Positions 53,579 through 62,360 of a DNA stretch of 64,000 bases are shown piece by piece; the first letter of the stretch is position 1, and the number at the start of each line of letters is the position of its first letter. The DNA is from Bordetella parapertussis (GTDB lineage: Bacteria > Pseudomonadota > Gammaproteobacteria > Burkholderiales > SG8-41), in the NCBI GenBank assembly GCA_945861275.1, contig CAMATZ010000006.1, forward strand, positions 62,001 through 126,000, read 5' to 3'. Position numbers and translations under genes: made by a program. The notes beneath the pieces are model-generated. The model searched no databases and was not told where the DNA came from. It saw only the letters and a list, made by a program, of their open reading frames with translations.

Positions 53579-54661
53579 TTGCAACGCAATCAAATCGGAT
53601 TAGCCGTCATCGGCTCCGGCCGTATCGGCACGCTGCGCGCGCGGCTGGCGTCGGAGCATCCGGCGGTGAATTTTATTGCCACGTCGGATCGGAACCCGGC
53701 GCATGCAAAGGCGCTGGCGAATAAAGTGGGAGCGAAGGTTCACTCCGGCAATAACCTGGACATCATCAATCACCCCGATGTGACGGCAGTCGTGGTGTCA
53801 ACCGCCGAGGGTGAACACACCGAAGCGGTGCTCGCGGCGATCGCGGCGGGTAAACCCGTGCTGGTGGAAAAGCCGATTGCGCTGACCACGGTTGAAGCCG
53901 ACAGCATCATCGCCGCGGCTGAGCGCCACAACGCCAACGTGCGCGTGGGTTACAGCCGCCGCTACAAGGAACGTTACCTGATCGCCAAGGAACAAATCAT
54001 TCAGGGGCGCGTCGGCAAGATTACCGGCGCCGCCGCACGCGTGTTCAACTCCAGCTCGCAGGCGCTGGCGATGCTCAAACGCGATCCGCACGCCACGCCG
54101 GTGGTCGATGCGCTGACCTATTACGTGGATTTGATGAGCTGGTTTCTTGGCGGCGCTAAACTGGTTGAAGTCTATGCGCGTGGCACCAAGGGCGTGTTGA
54201 AAGCCGCTGGGCATGATGTGGATGATGTGTGTTACTCGGTGCTGACCTACGACGACGGCGCCACGGTCAATCTCGGCATCAGCTACGCGCTGCCGGAAAA
54301 GTATCCGGCGCTGGGCCACGCCGCGCGCGTGGAAGTGCTGGGCACCGAAGGCGTGATCATCCTGGATGACGATCACACCGATCAAATCATGTACACCAAC
54401 AAGGGCATCCCGCACGTGTATTTGCCCGACCATCAAGTCAATATGGTGTTTCTGCAAAGCGGCACGCCGGGGGATTGGGCGCTGGGCGAGTTCTGGGGGC
54501 CGATCGCTAATGAGACGCGCGCCTGGCTCGATCACCTCGCGACCGGCAAGCCATGCGTCCTGGCGACGCCGCAGGAGGCGCGCGCCACGCTGGAAGCGAC
54601 GCTGGCGATAGAACTGTCGGTGGAAAGCGGCCAGCCGGTGCGCTTGCCGCTGGCGGGATGA
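53579..54661 (+). CDS. Gfo/Idh/MocA-family oxidoreductase
   Basis: NAD(P)-dependent dehydrogenase of 360 residues. TTG start at 53579 after CGGAGG. N-terminal nucleotide-binding GLAVIGSGRIGTLRARL, then KPVLVEKPIALT with the family EKP, and VGYSRRYKERY; the C-terminal sheet domain contains GTEGVIILDDDHTDQ. The family acts on sugars, inositol and similar polyols. The gene starts a plus-strand run with a PcaC-like and a cyclase-family protein. Confidence 0.9.
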   Translation: MQRNQIGLAVIGSGRIGTLRARLASEHPAVNFIATSDRNPAHAKALANKVGAKVHSGNNLDIINHPDVTAVVVSTAEGEHTEAVLAAIAAGKPVLVEKPIALTTVEADSIIAAAERHNANVRVGYSRRYKERYLIAKEQIIQGRVGKITGAAARVFNSSSQALAMLKRDPHATPVVDALTYYVDLMSWFLGGAKLVEVYARGTKGVLKAAGHDVDDVCYSVLTYDDGATVNLGISYALPEKYPALGHAARVEVLGTEGVIILDDDHTDQIMYTNKGIPHVYLPDHQVNMVFLQSGTPGDWALGEFWGPIANETRAWLDHLATGKPCVLATPQEARATLEATLAIELSVESGQPVRLPLAG

Positions 54662-54690
54662 AATTCTGACTGTAAACAAGGAGAGCAGGC

Positions 54691-55110
54691 ATGAAAGACA
54701 TCTGGTTTGAAAAGGGCGTGGCGATGCGGCGTAAGGTTTTGAGCCGCGACTATGTGGATCGCCAGTTAAAAAATGCGGATGAATTCACCAGGCCGATGCA
54801 GGAACTTGCCACCGCTGCAGGTTGGGGCATGGTGTGGACGCGGCCGGGATTGACATTGAAACAGCGCAGCATGCTGACGCTGGCATTTGTGATCGCGCGC
54901 GGCAAGGCGGAGGAGCTCGCGCTGCATCTCGACGGCGCGACACGCAACGGCGTCACCAAAAACGAGGTGCGTGAAATCTGTTTGCAGGCAGCGGTGTATT
55001 GCGGATTTCCTGAAGGCCTGGGCGCATTTCGTGTCGCCAAAAAGTATTACACCGACGCGGATGCGGGCAAAAAATCTGCTGCCAAACCCAAAGCAAAGCG
55101 CAAGAAATAA
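54691..55110 (+). CDS. carboxymuconolactone decarboxylase family protein (PcaC-like)
   Basis: A 139-residue helical protein, preceded by AGGAGAGCAGGC. The core LTLKQRSMLTLAFVIARGKAEELALHLDGATRNGVTKNEVREICLQAAVYCGFP matches the PcaC type, with the basic and His residues of the active site in view (RSM, HLDGA). The C-terminus is a lysine-rich tail (KSAAKPKAKRKK). It lies 29 bases after the Gfo/Idh/MocA gene. The actual lactone substrate is unknown. Confidence 0.85.
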   Translation: MKDIWFEKGVAMRRKVLSRDYVDRQLKNADEFTRPMQELATAAGWGMVWTRPGLTLKQRSMLTLAFVIARGKAEELALHLDGATRNGVTKNEVREICLQAAVYCGFPEGLGAFRVAKKYYTDADAGKKSAAKPKAKRKK

Positions 55111-55203
55111 GTGGTCCGTGTGATGGGGTGCTGCGTTGACCATCGTTGGCGTGGCGGCTAGACTGCTTGAATGCGGGAATAAAAACTCACTGGACGCAAC
55201 ATC

Positions 55204-56211
55204 ATGCCAACAAAAGCACCCAAAACCATAGACACGCGCGACAAAAAAAACCGCAAGCTCACGCGCAAGGATGTCAAAGACGCCGCCAAAAAATACAAGA
55301 ACTGGGGCCGTTGGGGTAAAGACGACGAAATCGGCACGCTGAACTTCACCACTGCCGATCACATCATCGCGGCGGCAAAGCTGGTGAAAAAAGGCAAGGT
55401 GATGTCGCTCGCGCTGAAATACGATCAACAAGGACCGCAGGGCGCCAAGAGCAAGTATCCGGCGCTCGGCCGCTTTAACCCGATACACCTGATGACGCGC
55501 ACCGGCACCGATGCCTATGCCGGCATACTTGATCACCGCGGCATCCGCGGCACCGACGACATCATCATCATGCCGTTGCAATGCGGCACGCAGTGGGACG
55601 GACTTGGCCACATCCTGTATGAAGACTTCATGTGGAACGGCTACGATTGCCGCAATGTTTCCAGCGCGGGTGCGGCCAGGGCCGGCATCGAAAAGACCAT
55701 CGAAAAAATGGTGGGCCGCGGCGTATTGCTGGATGTGGCGCGCGCGATGGGCAAAAAATGTCTGCCCGACGGTTTTGCCATCACCAATGAAATGCTGGAC
55801 TACACCGAGCAAAAGCAAGGCGTAAAGGTCGGTCAGGGTGATTACCTGCTGGTGCATACGGGTCACGTGCAGCGCTGTCTCGACAACAAGAGTTGGGACG
55901 GCTATTCCGGCGGCGATGCGCCGGGACTGGCCTTCGAAACCGTGTCGTGGCTGCACAAAAAGGAAGTTGCCGGCGTGGCAACCGACACCTGGGGCGTGGA
56001 AGTGCGTCCCAACCAGACCGCCGACACCAACCAGCCGTGGCACTGGATCAGCATACCGATCATGGGCCTGACGGTGGGCGAGATTTTTCATCTCACCGAA
56101 TTGGCCAAGGATTGCGCGGCGGATAAACGGTATGAATTTTTGTTTGTCGCGCCGGCGCTGCCGATTACCGGGGCGGTAGGTTCGCCGGTGAATCCGCTGG
56201 CGATCAAGTAG
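55204..56211 (+). CDS. cyclase-family (kynurenine formamidase-like) hydrolase
   Basis: Soluble 335-residue protein of the PF04199-type fold with a lysine-rich start. Metal-binding cyclase-family enzymes carry HxGTHxDxxxH; here the matching place reads LQCGTQWDGLGH, keeping Asp and the last His but with Gln in place of two His. The later part LLVHTGHVQR and ATDTWGVEVRPN is typical. It may still bind a metal with different ligands. Substrate unknown. Confidence 0.82.
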   Translation: MPTKAPKTIDTRDKKNRKLTRKDVKDAAKKYKNWGRWGKDDEIGTLNFTTADHIIAAAKLVKKGKVMSLALKYDQQGPQGAKSKYPALGRFNPIHLMTRTGTDAYAGILDHRGIRGTDDIIIMPLQCGTQWDGLGHILYEDFMWNGYDCRNVSSAGAARAGIEKTIEKMVGRGVLLDVARAMGKKCLPDGFAITNEMLDYTEQKQGVKVGQGDYLLVHTGHVQRCLDNKSWDGYSGGDAPGLAFETVSWLHKKEVAGVATDTWGVEVRPNQTADTNQPWHWISIPIMGLTVGEIFHLTELAKDCAADKRYEFLFVAPALPITGAVGSPVNPLAIK

Positions 56212-56275
56212 GCCGGAACGCGCAGCGGTTCCGACGCCTGCTCAGTGTTTTACGTTTAACGAATTTAGCGTATCC

Positions 56276-56355
56276 GTAGCGTGCGCTGTGCGCACGACAA
56301 CTGTTGCCGGCATGGTGTATTGCGTGTGGTTGTTCGTGCGCACAGCGCACGCTAC
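56276..56355. repeat. GTAGCGTGCGC inverted repeat, copy 2
   Basis: Perfect 22-base arms 56276-56297 and 56334-56355. They differ from copy 1 at 51238 only in the centre of the arm (CTGTG versus CCATG), and the spacer is unrelated. Confidence 0.85.
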
Positions 56356-56371
56356 AGACTTCGCTGAATAA

Positions 56372-56388
56372 TAAAAAACAAATACTTA
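56372..56388 (+). repeat. AT-rich leader motif, variant before a Bug gene
   Basis: TAAAAAACAAATACTTA, one inserted A and one mismatch against the 16-base core. It ends just before the AGAGG ribosome-binding site of the Bug gene at 56399. Confidence 0.4.
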
Positions 56389-56398
56389 CGAGAGGTTT

Positions 56399-57376
56399 AT
56401 GATGGTTACGAAAGTGTTATTGGCGGCGCTGGGGATGGCGGCTTGTTGCGCACCGGCCACGGCGCAAACCGAGATCGCGGGTTATCCCTCGCGCCCGATC
56501 CGCATTATTGTGCCGCAGTCGCCGGGCGGCTCCACGGACCTCACCGCGCGGCTGGTCGCGCAGCGGCTAACCGAAGTGTTCAAGCAGACCGCGATAGTGG
56601 ACAATCGTCCGGGCGCCGGTTCCACCAGCGGCACCGAGATCGTGGTGCGCGCGGCGCCCGATGGGCACACGCTGCTGGTGGTGGCCTCCTCGCTGACCAT
56701 CAATCCGGCCTTGTACACCAGGCTCTCGTACGACGCGATACGTGACTTCACACCGATCACGCAGTTGTCGAGATTTCCGAACCTGCTGGCCGCGCATCCT
56801 TCGGTGCCGGTGAAAACGCTGCAAGACGTGATCGCGCTTGCCAAGGCCAAACCGGGCCAGATCAACTACGCCTCGGCGGGCACCGGCACCGGCACCCACA
56901 TGTCGGCCGAATTGCTCAAGCAGATGACCGGCATAGACATTGTGCAGATTCCGTTTAAAGGCGGTGCGCCGGCGGTGATTGCCACCATGGGCGGGCAGAC
57001 GCAGTTGATCATCGGCACCTCGGTAGGCACGCTGCCGCATGTGCGATCCGGCAAACTGCGGGGCATTGCGGTCACCTCGGCACAGCGCTCGCCGAGTGCG
57101 CCGGAGATTCCAACGTTTGCGGAATCCGGCGTGCCGGGCTACGACCATGAACCGTGGAACGGCCTGCTCGCGCCGGCAAAAACGCCGCGCGCAATCATCG
57201 CCAGGCTCAATGCGGAAGTCGTGCGTATGCTGGCGACACCCGAGGTCAGGAAGATTTTTGCCAACGAAGGCGGTGAAGCGGCGGGCAATTCGCCGGAAGC
57301 GTTTGCCGCGATTGTGAAATCAGAAACCTTGAAGTGGGCGAAGGTGGTCAAGGCGGCTGGCATCAAGATCGAGTGA
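56399..57376 (+). CDS. Bug-family (TctC) substrate-binding protein
   Basis: Periplasmic receptor of 325 residues. AGAGG precedes a double ATG at 56399/56402. Signal peptide ends ACCAPATAQTE, then YPSRPIRIIVPQSPGGSTDLTARLVAQRL and AIVDNRPGAGSTSGTE. The ligand loops QINYASAGTGTGTHMSAELLK and DIVQIPFKGGAP are complete. It stands before a SnoaL-like gene and an ACMSD-like gene, and a role in uptake or sensing of an aromatic or carboxylic acid is an inference. Confidence 0.93.
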   Translation: MMVTKVLLAALGMAACCAPATAQTEIAGYPSRPIRIIVPQSPGGSTDLTARLVAQRLTEVFKQTAIVDNRPGAGSTSGTEIVVRAAPDGHTLLVVASSLTINPALYTRLSYDAIRDFTPITQLSRFPNLLAAHPSVPVKTLQDVIALAKAKPGQINYASAGTGTGTHMSAELLKQMTGIDIVQIPFKGGAPAVIATMGGQTQLIIGTSVGTLPHVRSGKLRGIAVTSAQRSPSAPEIPTFAESGVPGYDHEPWNGLLAPAKTPRAIIARLNAEVVRMLATPEVRKIFANEGGEAAGNSPEAFAAIVKSETLKWAKVVKAAGIKIE

Positions 57377-57390
57377 ACGGGTGTGAAAAC

Positions 57391-57486
57391 CGTGAAGAGT
57401 GAAGGGGGAGGAGTGAAGAGGTACGTCAAACCCATTAGCGGAGTGCTTCTTCACTCTTCACCCTTCACCCTTCACGCTTTCACCCC
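57391..57486. repeat. GTGAAGAG repeat array, copy 2
   Basis: GTGAAGAGTGAAGG and related units on the left fold back on CTTCACTCTTCACCCTTCAC on the right. It lies between the Bug stop and the SnoaL-like gene. Confidence 0.7.
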
Positions 57487-57519
57487 CACACAACCCCACC
57501 ACTCACTACGGAGATAGTC

Positions 57520-58020
57520 ATGTCACAAAACCCCAAGGACGTTCAGTATCTGCTGGATCGTGCCGCCATTCATGATGTGCTGTCGCGCTACTACCAGGGG
57601 CTGGACCAGGGCAAGCAGGATCAGGTGCGCCGTTGTTTCACCGACGACGTGTGCGCCAAATTCGATGAGCGGCCGCCGACACGGGGTATCGCTGCGCTGA
57701 TGGATTCCTTCTCCGTCTTCAGGAACCACCAATCAGGCGCGTGGAAAATCACCACGCACTTTATGGGCAATCTGAATTTTAATCTGCTGGAAGGCGATGT
57801 CGCGGAGACAGAGACCAACGCCATCGCATTTCTGGTGCTGCCGGGCGAGCCAAAAGAGCAGGTGACCATGCGCAGCCTGCGCTATCTGGATAAGTTGCGC
57901 CGCACGCAAGACGGCTGGCGCATCTGCGAGCGGCTGCACACGCTGGATTGGAGTTGCCATGTGCCGACCTCGTTCTCGGTGCCGGTGGCGCAGCGGCTGT
58001 CGGCGCGGCCGGTGTTCTGA
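57520..58020 (+). CDS. nuclear transport factor 2 / SnoaL-like protein
   Basis: A 166-residue cone-shaped NTF2-fold protein after GGAGATAG. The first helices read LLDRAAIHDVLSRYYQGLDQGKQDQVRRCFTDDVCAKF, then TTHFMGNLNFNLLEGDVAETETNA and RRTQDGWRICERLHTLDW, which is the usual SnoaL_4 layout of ring-hydroxylating or dehydratase-like members. Catalytic residues cannot be assigned safely. It precedes the ACMSD-like amidohydrolase. Confidence 0.83.
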   Translation: MSQNPKDVQYLLDRAAIHDVLSRYYQGLDQGKQDQVRRCFTDDVCAKFDERPPTRGIAALMDSFSVFRNHQSGAWKITTHFMGNLNFNLLEGDVAETETNAIAFLVLPGEPKEQVTMRSLRYLDKLRRTQDGWRICERLHTLDWSCHVPTSFSVPVAQRLSARPVF

Positions 58021-58027
58021 CGGCAAA

Positions 58028-58095
58028 GGGTGAAGCGTGAAGGGTGAAGAGTGAAGAGTGAACTGCGAGGCTGTGCCTTTTCACGCATTCACCGG
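58028..58095. repeat. GTGAAGAG repeat array, copy 3
   Basis: GTGAAGCGTGAAGGGTGAAG followed by AGTGAAGAGTGAA, with a short complementary TTCACGCATTCACC further on. It begins seven bases after the SnoaL-like stop. Confidence 0.65.
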
Positions 58096-58155
58096 TGAAC
58101 CAAATCATGTTACAAGCAAACACCCAATCGCCACGCTCTTCCGGAAGAACCAGCC

Positions 58156-59145
58156 ATGAACATCGACCTTCACAACCACGTGGTCCCGCCCACTGTCCTT
58201 GACGCTATCCGCAAGAACCCCGGGCGCTTTCACACCAGTGTTTACGAAAAAGACGGGAAAACATATTTCGATGTACACGGCAATCCCGCCGAGCTGAAGC
58301 CGGAATTTTTCAACGCCGATGCGAAAGTCGCATGGATGGATAGCGTGGGCATGGACATCGCCGGCCTCTCGGTTGGCCCGCCGATTTATTTTTACAACCT
58401 GTCAGCGGACGCCGGACTGGAGTCGGCGAAGCTCGCCAACGACGGCATCGCGCAGATGGTCGCTGCACACCCGCAGCGCCTGCGCGGCCTCGCGCATTTG
58501 CCGATGCAGGACCCCGACGCCGCGATCATTGAACTGGAGCGCGTGGTCAAGGAGCACAAGTTCAAAGGCATCGAGATGGGCACCTCCATCGAAGGCGTGC
58601 CGCTGGCCGATCAAAAATTCCGCAAGGTGCTGAAAACCGCCGAGCAACTCGGCTGCTTTATTTTCACCCATCCCTATCAGTGCCTCGCCAAGGGCGGGAT
58701 GGATCAGTACTACCTCAGCAACTTCATTGGTTTTCCGCTGGACACGACGATGATGGTGGCGCATCTGATGTTCAGCGGTGCGCTCGACGACTGCAAAAAC
58801 CTGAAGATATTGCTCGCGCACGGCGGCGGCTTTGTGCCGTATCAGATCGGGCGTTTTGTGCACGGGCACAACGTGCGCCACGAGCCCAAGGTCAACCACG
58901 CAAGTTCGCCGCGCGATCTGCTGCGGCGCTTTTATTTCGACGCGCTGACGCACGATGCGCAGGCCGCGCGTCATCTGATCAACTGCGTGGGGGCAGACCG
59001 CGTCGTTATCGGCACCGATCACCCGTTTGACATGGGGACGGACCGGCCGCTGGAAGATATCGATAAAATTCCCGGTCTTACTGCAGCGGAACGCGAACAG
59101 GTGTGCAGTCTGACGGCGCGAGCGCTGCTGGGTGAGGTAATATAA
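58156..59145 (+). CDS. ACMSD-like amidohydrolase
   Basis: Metal-dependent amidohydrolase of 329 residues. The first metal motif is DLHNHVVPP (HxH) at residues 4-12; a further His lies in IFTHPYQC, then LLAHGGGFVPYQIGRF, and the Asp in VVIGTDHPFDMG. This is the ACMSD (aminocarboxymuconate-semialdehyde decarboxylase) family, which often decarboxylates aromatic or muconate acids. Its place after the Bug and SnoaL-like genes suggests aromatic-acid catabolism. The exact substrate is unknown. Confidence 0.9.
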   Translation: MNIDLHNHVVPPTVLDAIRKNPGRFHTSVYEKDGKTYFDVHGNPAELKPEFFNADAKVAWMDSVGMDIAGLSVGPPIYFYNLSADAGLESAKLANDGIAQMVAAHPQRLRGLAHLPMQDPDAAIIELERVVKEHKFKGIEMGTSIEGVPLADQKFRKVLKTAEQLGCFIFTHPYQCLAKGGMDQYYLSNFIGFPLDTTMMVAHLMFSGALDDCKNLKILLAHGGGFVPYQIGRFVHGHNVRHEPKVNHASSPRDLLRRFYFDALTHDAQAARHLINCVGADRVVIGTDHPFDMGTDRPLEDIDKIPGLTAAEREQVCSLTARALLGEVI

Positions 59146-59148
59146 GCC

Positions 59149-61587
59149 ATGCTTAAAGTCTCCATCGCGTTCCAGATCGCAATACTGCTGATCCTGGTTT
59201 CGGCGGGCGCCACCTGGGTAAATTATGCCCGGGATATGCGCGCTCTGGAGTTGATGGAGCACGCGAGTATCCGCAACAAGGCCCATAGCGCTGCGTCTAC
59301 CGTCAAGGAGTTGATCAAACTCAATAGCGACTCTCTGCTGGCAGTTTCCAGGGCGCTGAGAGGTAACCAGGACATTAACCAGGTGATGACAGGGTATCTG
59401 CGCAACGGCAATCTGCAGGCCGCGAGCGACGCCCTGAATAAGCTCTACCCAAAACTCGGCGTAACGTCGCTGGTGGTGATTGATCGCAATAAAACGCTAA
59501 TTTACCACTCGCCCCCGGCGCCAACCGGTGATGGCAAAATCGATTTTAAGGGTTTGACTGAAGCACTCGTGGGCGCAGAGGTGACGGTGGCCCATCAGGA
59601 ATTGCCGCACGGCTATTCCATTCGTGTGGTAGCGCCCATTACCTTGTCTGACGGCAAAATCGCCGGCGCCCTGGTGGTGGGCACGCTGTTTGACGATGCA
59701 TACGCGCGCAAGCTTGCCGCCGCCGCCGCCGCCGAAATCTCGTTCGCGTCGAACACCGGCGTGTGGTCAAGCTCGTTGCCGGCGGATGTTAAAAACAGCC
59801 TGTCCACCGGCATCGCCGAGATCATCAAGCGTGTTCAGCCTGGCGCCGGCATCTTCATCGAAGACAAGGCCGCGCACAGCGCGCGGGTCTACACGCCGCT
59901 GCGCATCGTCGATGAAACCGTTACCCTGATTGTGCAGTCGGATACCAGCGCCTCGCGCGTGTTGCTGCAGGAGCAGCAGGATAATCTGCTGCGGATGTCG
60001 TTTTTGGTGGCGCTGATTTGCTCGGTGCTCGGCACCGCGTTCGCCTTTATTCTGACCCGCCCCTTGCGCATTTTGCAAAGGGATACGCAGCGTTTGACCA
60101 GCCAGTTTGCGATTGCCGGCAGCGCTACGCCTGCCGCGCCGGCCGCGCAGGACGCGAACGAAGTCTCGAACATGGTGAGCGCCCTTCAAGTGGCCGCCAA
60201 GCTGCTGGCGCAGCACGCCGATGAATCGCAGGCCGCGCGCGAAAAAGCGGAGTACTCCGCGCAGTACGACGCGCTCACCAGTCTGCCCAACCGCAATTTG
60301 TTCCACGACCGTCTGCAGCAGGCGCTGGCCGGGGCGGCGCGCAGCCAGAGCCAGGTGGCCCTGTTGTTCGTTGACCTTGATAAATTCAAAACCATCAACG
60401 ACGCGCTGGGGCATAACGTGGGCGATCAGGTGTTGCAGGAAGCGGCATCGCGCTTGCGCGGCTGCGTGCGCGAACAGGATACCGTTGCCCGCCTGGGCGG
60501 GGACGAGTTCGTGGTGATACTGCCGAACCTGAAAGATCTCGAAGGCGCGGGGATCGTAGCGCGCAAGATTTTGAAGCTGCTGGACGCTCCGAGCGACCAT
60601 ACCGGCAGCCCCCTGCTGCATGTTTCAGCGAGTGTCGGCATCAGTATTTATCCGGCCGATGCAACGACCTCCGATGGACTTATCAAGTGCGCCGACGCGG
60701 CGATGTATCACGCCAAGGAGGAGGGGCGTAACCGCTATCAGTTCTTTACCGCTGAAATGAACGCGCGGGCGAACGCGATGCTGGTGATCGAACACGGCTT
60801 GCGCCAGGCGCTGGAACGCGATGAATTCGTGCTCTACTACCAGCCCCAGGTCGCTTTGCCGGGCGGCAATCTCATCGGCGCGGAGGCGCTGCTGCGCTGG
60901 CGTCATCCCGAGCGCGGCTTGCTGGCGCCGGCGGAATTCATCCAGGTTGCCGAGGAACGCAATCTGATCGTGCCGATTGGCGAGTGGGTATTGCGTGCCG
61001 CGTGCCGCCAGAATCGTGCGTGGCAGGACGAAGGCTTCGTGCCGATGCCGGTCGCGGTCAATGTTTCCCCTCTGCAGTTCGAGAAAAAAGATTTGCCCGA
61101 GAAAGTGTCTCAGGCGCTGCTGGCTTCCGGCCTCGCGCCGCGTTATCTTGAACTGGAAATTACCGAGAGCTCGCTGATGCACGATTCCGGAATAACCCAC
61201 GCCAACATCGGCGCGCTCGAAGCGATGGGGTTGTTACTGTCGCTGGATGATTTTGGCACAGGCTATTCATCGCTGAGCTACCTCACGCGCCTGCCCCTGA
61301 GCAAGTTAAAGATTGACCGCGCGTTTGTGAGCAATATTCCAGGGGCAAGGGATGACACCGCTATTGTGACAGCGATTATTGCGATGGCGCTGAGTCTTGA
61401 GCTGGATATTCTGGCGGAAGGCGTGGAGACGGCGGAGCAAGCCGAGGTGTTGCAGGCCGCGGGTTGCGATAAAGCGCAGGGTTATTATTTCGGCAAACCC
61501 ATGCCGTCAGAGGAGCTGCGCACCCTGATGAAACGGGTAGTACCCACGGCGGCGGGTGATCCCATTGCGCTTGCTGGCACCGGCTGA
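59149..61587 (+). CDS. membrane sensor GGDEF-EAL protein
   Basis: Inner-membrane c-di-GMP enzyme of 812 residues. A first transmembrane helix (about 5-25) and a second one near residue 280 enclose a periplasmic cache-like sensor domain (TSLVVIDRNKTLIYHSP, GYSIRVVAPITLSDGKIAGALVVGT). A HAMP-like linker follows (TRPLRILQRDTQRL). GGDEF is intact at 450-454, with the RxxD inhibitory site (REQD) five residues before. EAL is at 579-581, with ITES, DDFGTGYSS and AEGVET intact. Both synthesis and breakdown are possible. It starts three bases after the amidohydrolase gene. Confidence 0.93.
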   Translation: MLKVSIAFQIAILLILVSAGATWVNYARDMRALELMEHASIRNKAHSAASTVKELIKLNSDSLLAVSRALRGNQDINQVMTGYLRNGNLQAASDALNKLYPKLGVTSLVVIDRNKTLIYHSPPAPTGDGKIDFKGLTEALVGAEVTVAHQELPHGYSIRVVAPITLSDGKIAGALVVGTLFDDAYARKLAAAAAAEISFASNTGVWSSSLPADVKNSLSTGIAEIIKRVQPGAGIFIEDKAAHSARVYTPLRIVDETVTLIVQSDTSASRVLLQEQQDNLLRMSFLVALICSVLGTAFAFILTRPLRILQRDTQRLTSQFAIAGSATPAAPAAQDANEVSNMVSALQVAAKLLAQHADESQAAREKAEYSAQYDALTSLPNRNLFHDRLQQALAGAARSQSQVALLFVDLDKFKTINDALGHNVGDQVLQEAASRLRGCVREQDTVARLGGDEFVVILPNLKDLEGAGIVARKILKLLDAPSDHTGSPLLHVSASVGISIYPADATTSDGLIKCADAAMYHAKEEGRNRYQFFTAEMNARANAMLVIEHGLRQALERDEFVLYYQPQVALPGGNLIGAEALLRWRHPERGLLAPAEFIQVAEERNLIVPIGEWVLRAACRQNRAWQDEGFVPMPVAVNVSPLQFEKKDLPEKVSQALLASGLAPRYLELEITESSLMHDSGITHANIGALEAMGLLLSLDDFGTGYSSLSYLTRLPLSKLKIDRAFVSNIPGARDDTAIVTAIIAMALSLELDILAEGVETAEQAEVLQAAGCDKAQGYYFGKPMPSEELRTLMKRVVPTAAGDPIALAGTG

Positions 61588-61604
61588 GTCTGCGGCCGCC
61601 CTGA

Positions 61605-62345
61605 ATGATTCGTCCGCTCAAAATTACGCATACCTCTGATGTCCATCTCAATGACGAGCCGGATGGCGTCAAGGTGCGCGAGGCGTTTACCCAGGTGGTC
61701 GATACCGTGCTTGAAACGGATACGGATCTTTTCCTGATCGCCGGTGATCTATTCGATCACAATGAAATTCAGCGCAAAACCGTCGATTTTGTATACCAGC
61801 AGTTGGCGCGCGTGTCCTGTCCGACGGTGGTTATTGTCGGCAACCACGATGTGTGGGACGAGCGCTCTATTGTGAAACGCATGGATTTTCGCAAGGCCGG
61901 ACCTCACGTCACCCTGCTCGACGATGCCGATGGCGCACAAGTGATGTTTCCCGATCTGCACGCCACGGTGTGGGGCCGCTGCATGCTGGATCACGATCTG
62001 TCCAACAAGCCGATGGCGGGCGTGCCGCCGCGCAATGGCGATATGTGGCACATCGGCATGGCGCACGGCTTCTACACCGATGACCCCGAGACTGCGCGTT
62101 CGTCGTTGATTACGCCGCAGGAGATTGCCGCATCGGGTTTCGATTACCTGGCACTGGGTCATGTGCATGCGCATCGGCAAATGCGCCATGGCAACACCCT
62201 CGCCTGTTATCCGGGAGTGTGTGCGGCGCATATCGGCACGCTCGGCAGCGGCTGCGTGGCATTGATTACGCTTACGCCAGGTAAGGGCGCCAAAGCGGTG
62301 GCGCATACGCTGGGTGGCGAGGTCAAGCTGGGGCGCCACGCTTAA
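61605..62345 (+). CDS. SbcD-like metallophosphoesterase
   Basis: Calcineurin-like phosphoesterase of 246 residues. Metal motifs are visible in order: TSDVHLND (DxH), LIAGDLFDHNE (GDxxDxxE), IVGNHDVWDE (GNHD), MAHGFY and LALGHVHAHRQ (GHxH). It resembles the nuclease head of SbcD/Mre11 but is short and has no SbcC partner here. DNA or a small phosphodiester as substrate is open. Confidence 0.85.
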   Translation: MIRPLKITHTSDVHLNDEPDGVKVREAFTQVVDTVLETDTDLFLIAGDLFDHNEIQRKTVDFVYQQLARVSCPTVVIVGNHDVWDERSIVKRMDFRKAGPHVTLLDDADGAQVMFPDLHATVWGRCMLDHDLSNKPMAGVPPRNGDMWHIGMAHGFYTDDPETARSSLITPQEIAASGFDYLALGHVHAHRQMRHGNTLACYPGVCAAHIGTLGSGCVALITLTPGKGAKAVAHTLGGEVKLGRHA

Positions 62346-62360
62346 ATTCGCCGCCGCAAC

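Noticed and set aside
54766-56091. 441-codon minus-strand ORF
   Set aside because: Spans the complements of the PcaC-like and cyclase-family genes, both convincing; the reverse frame has no domain signature.
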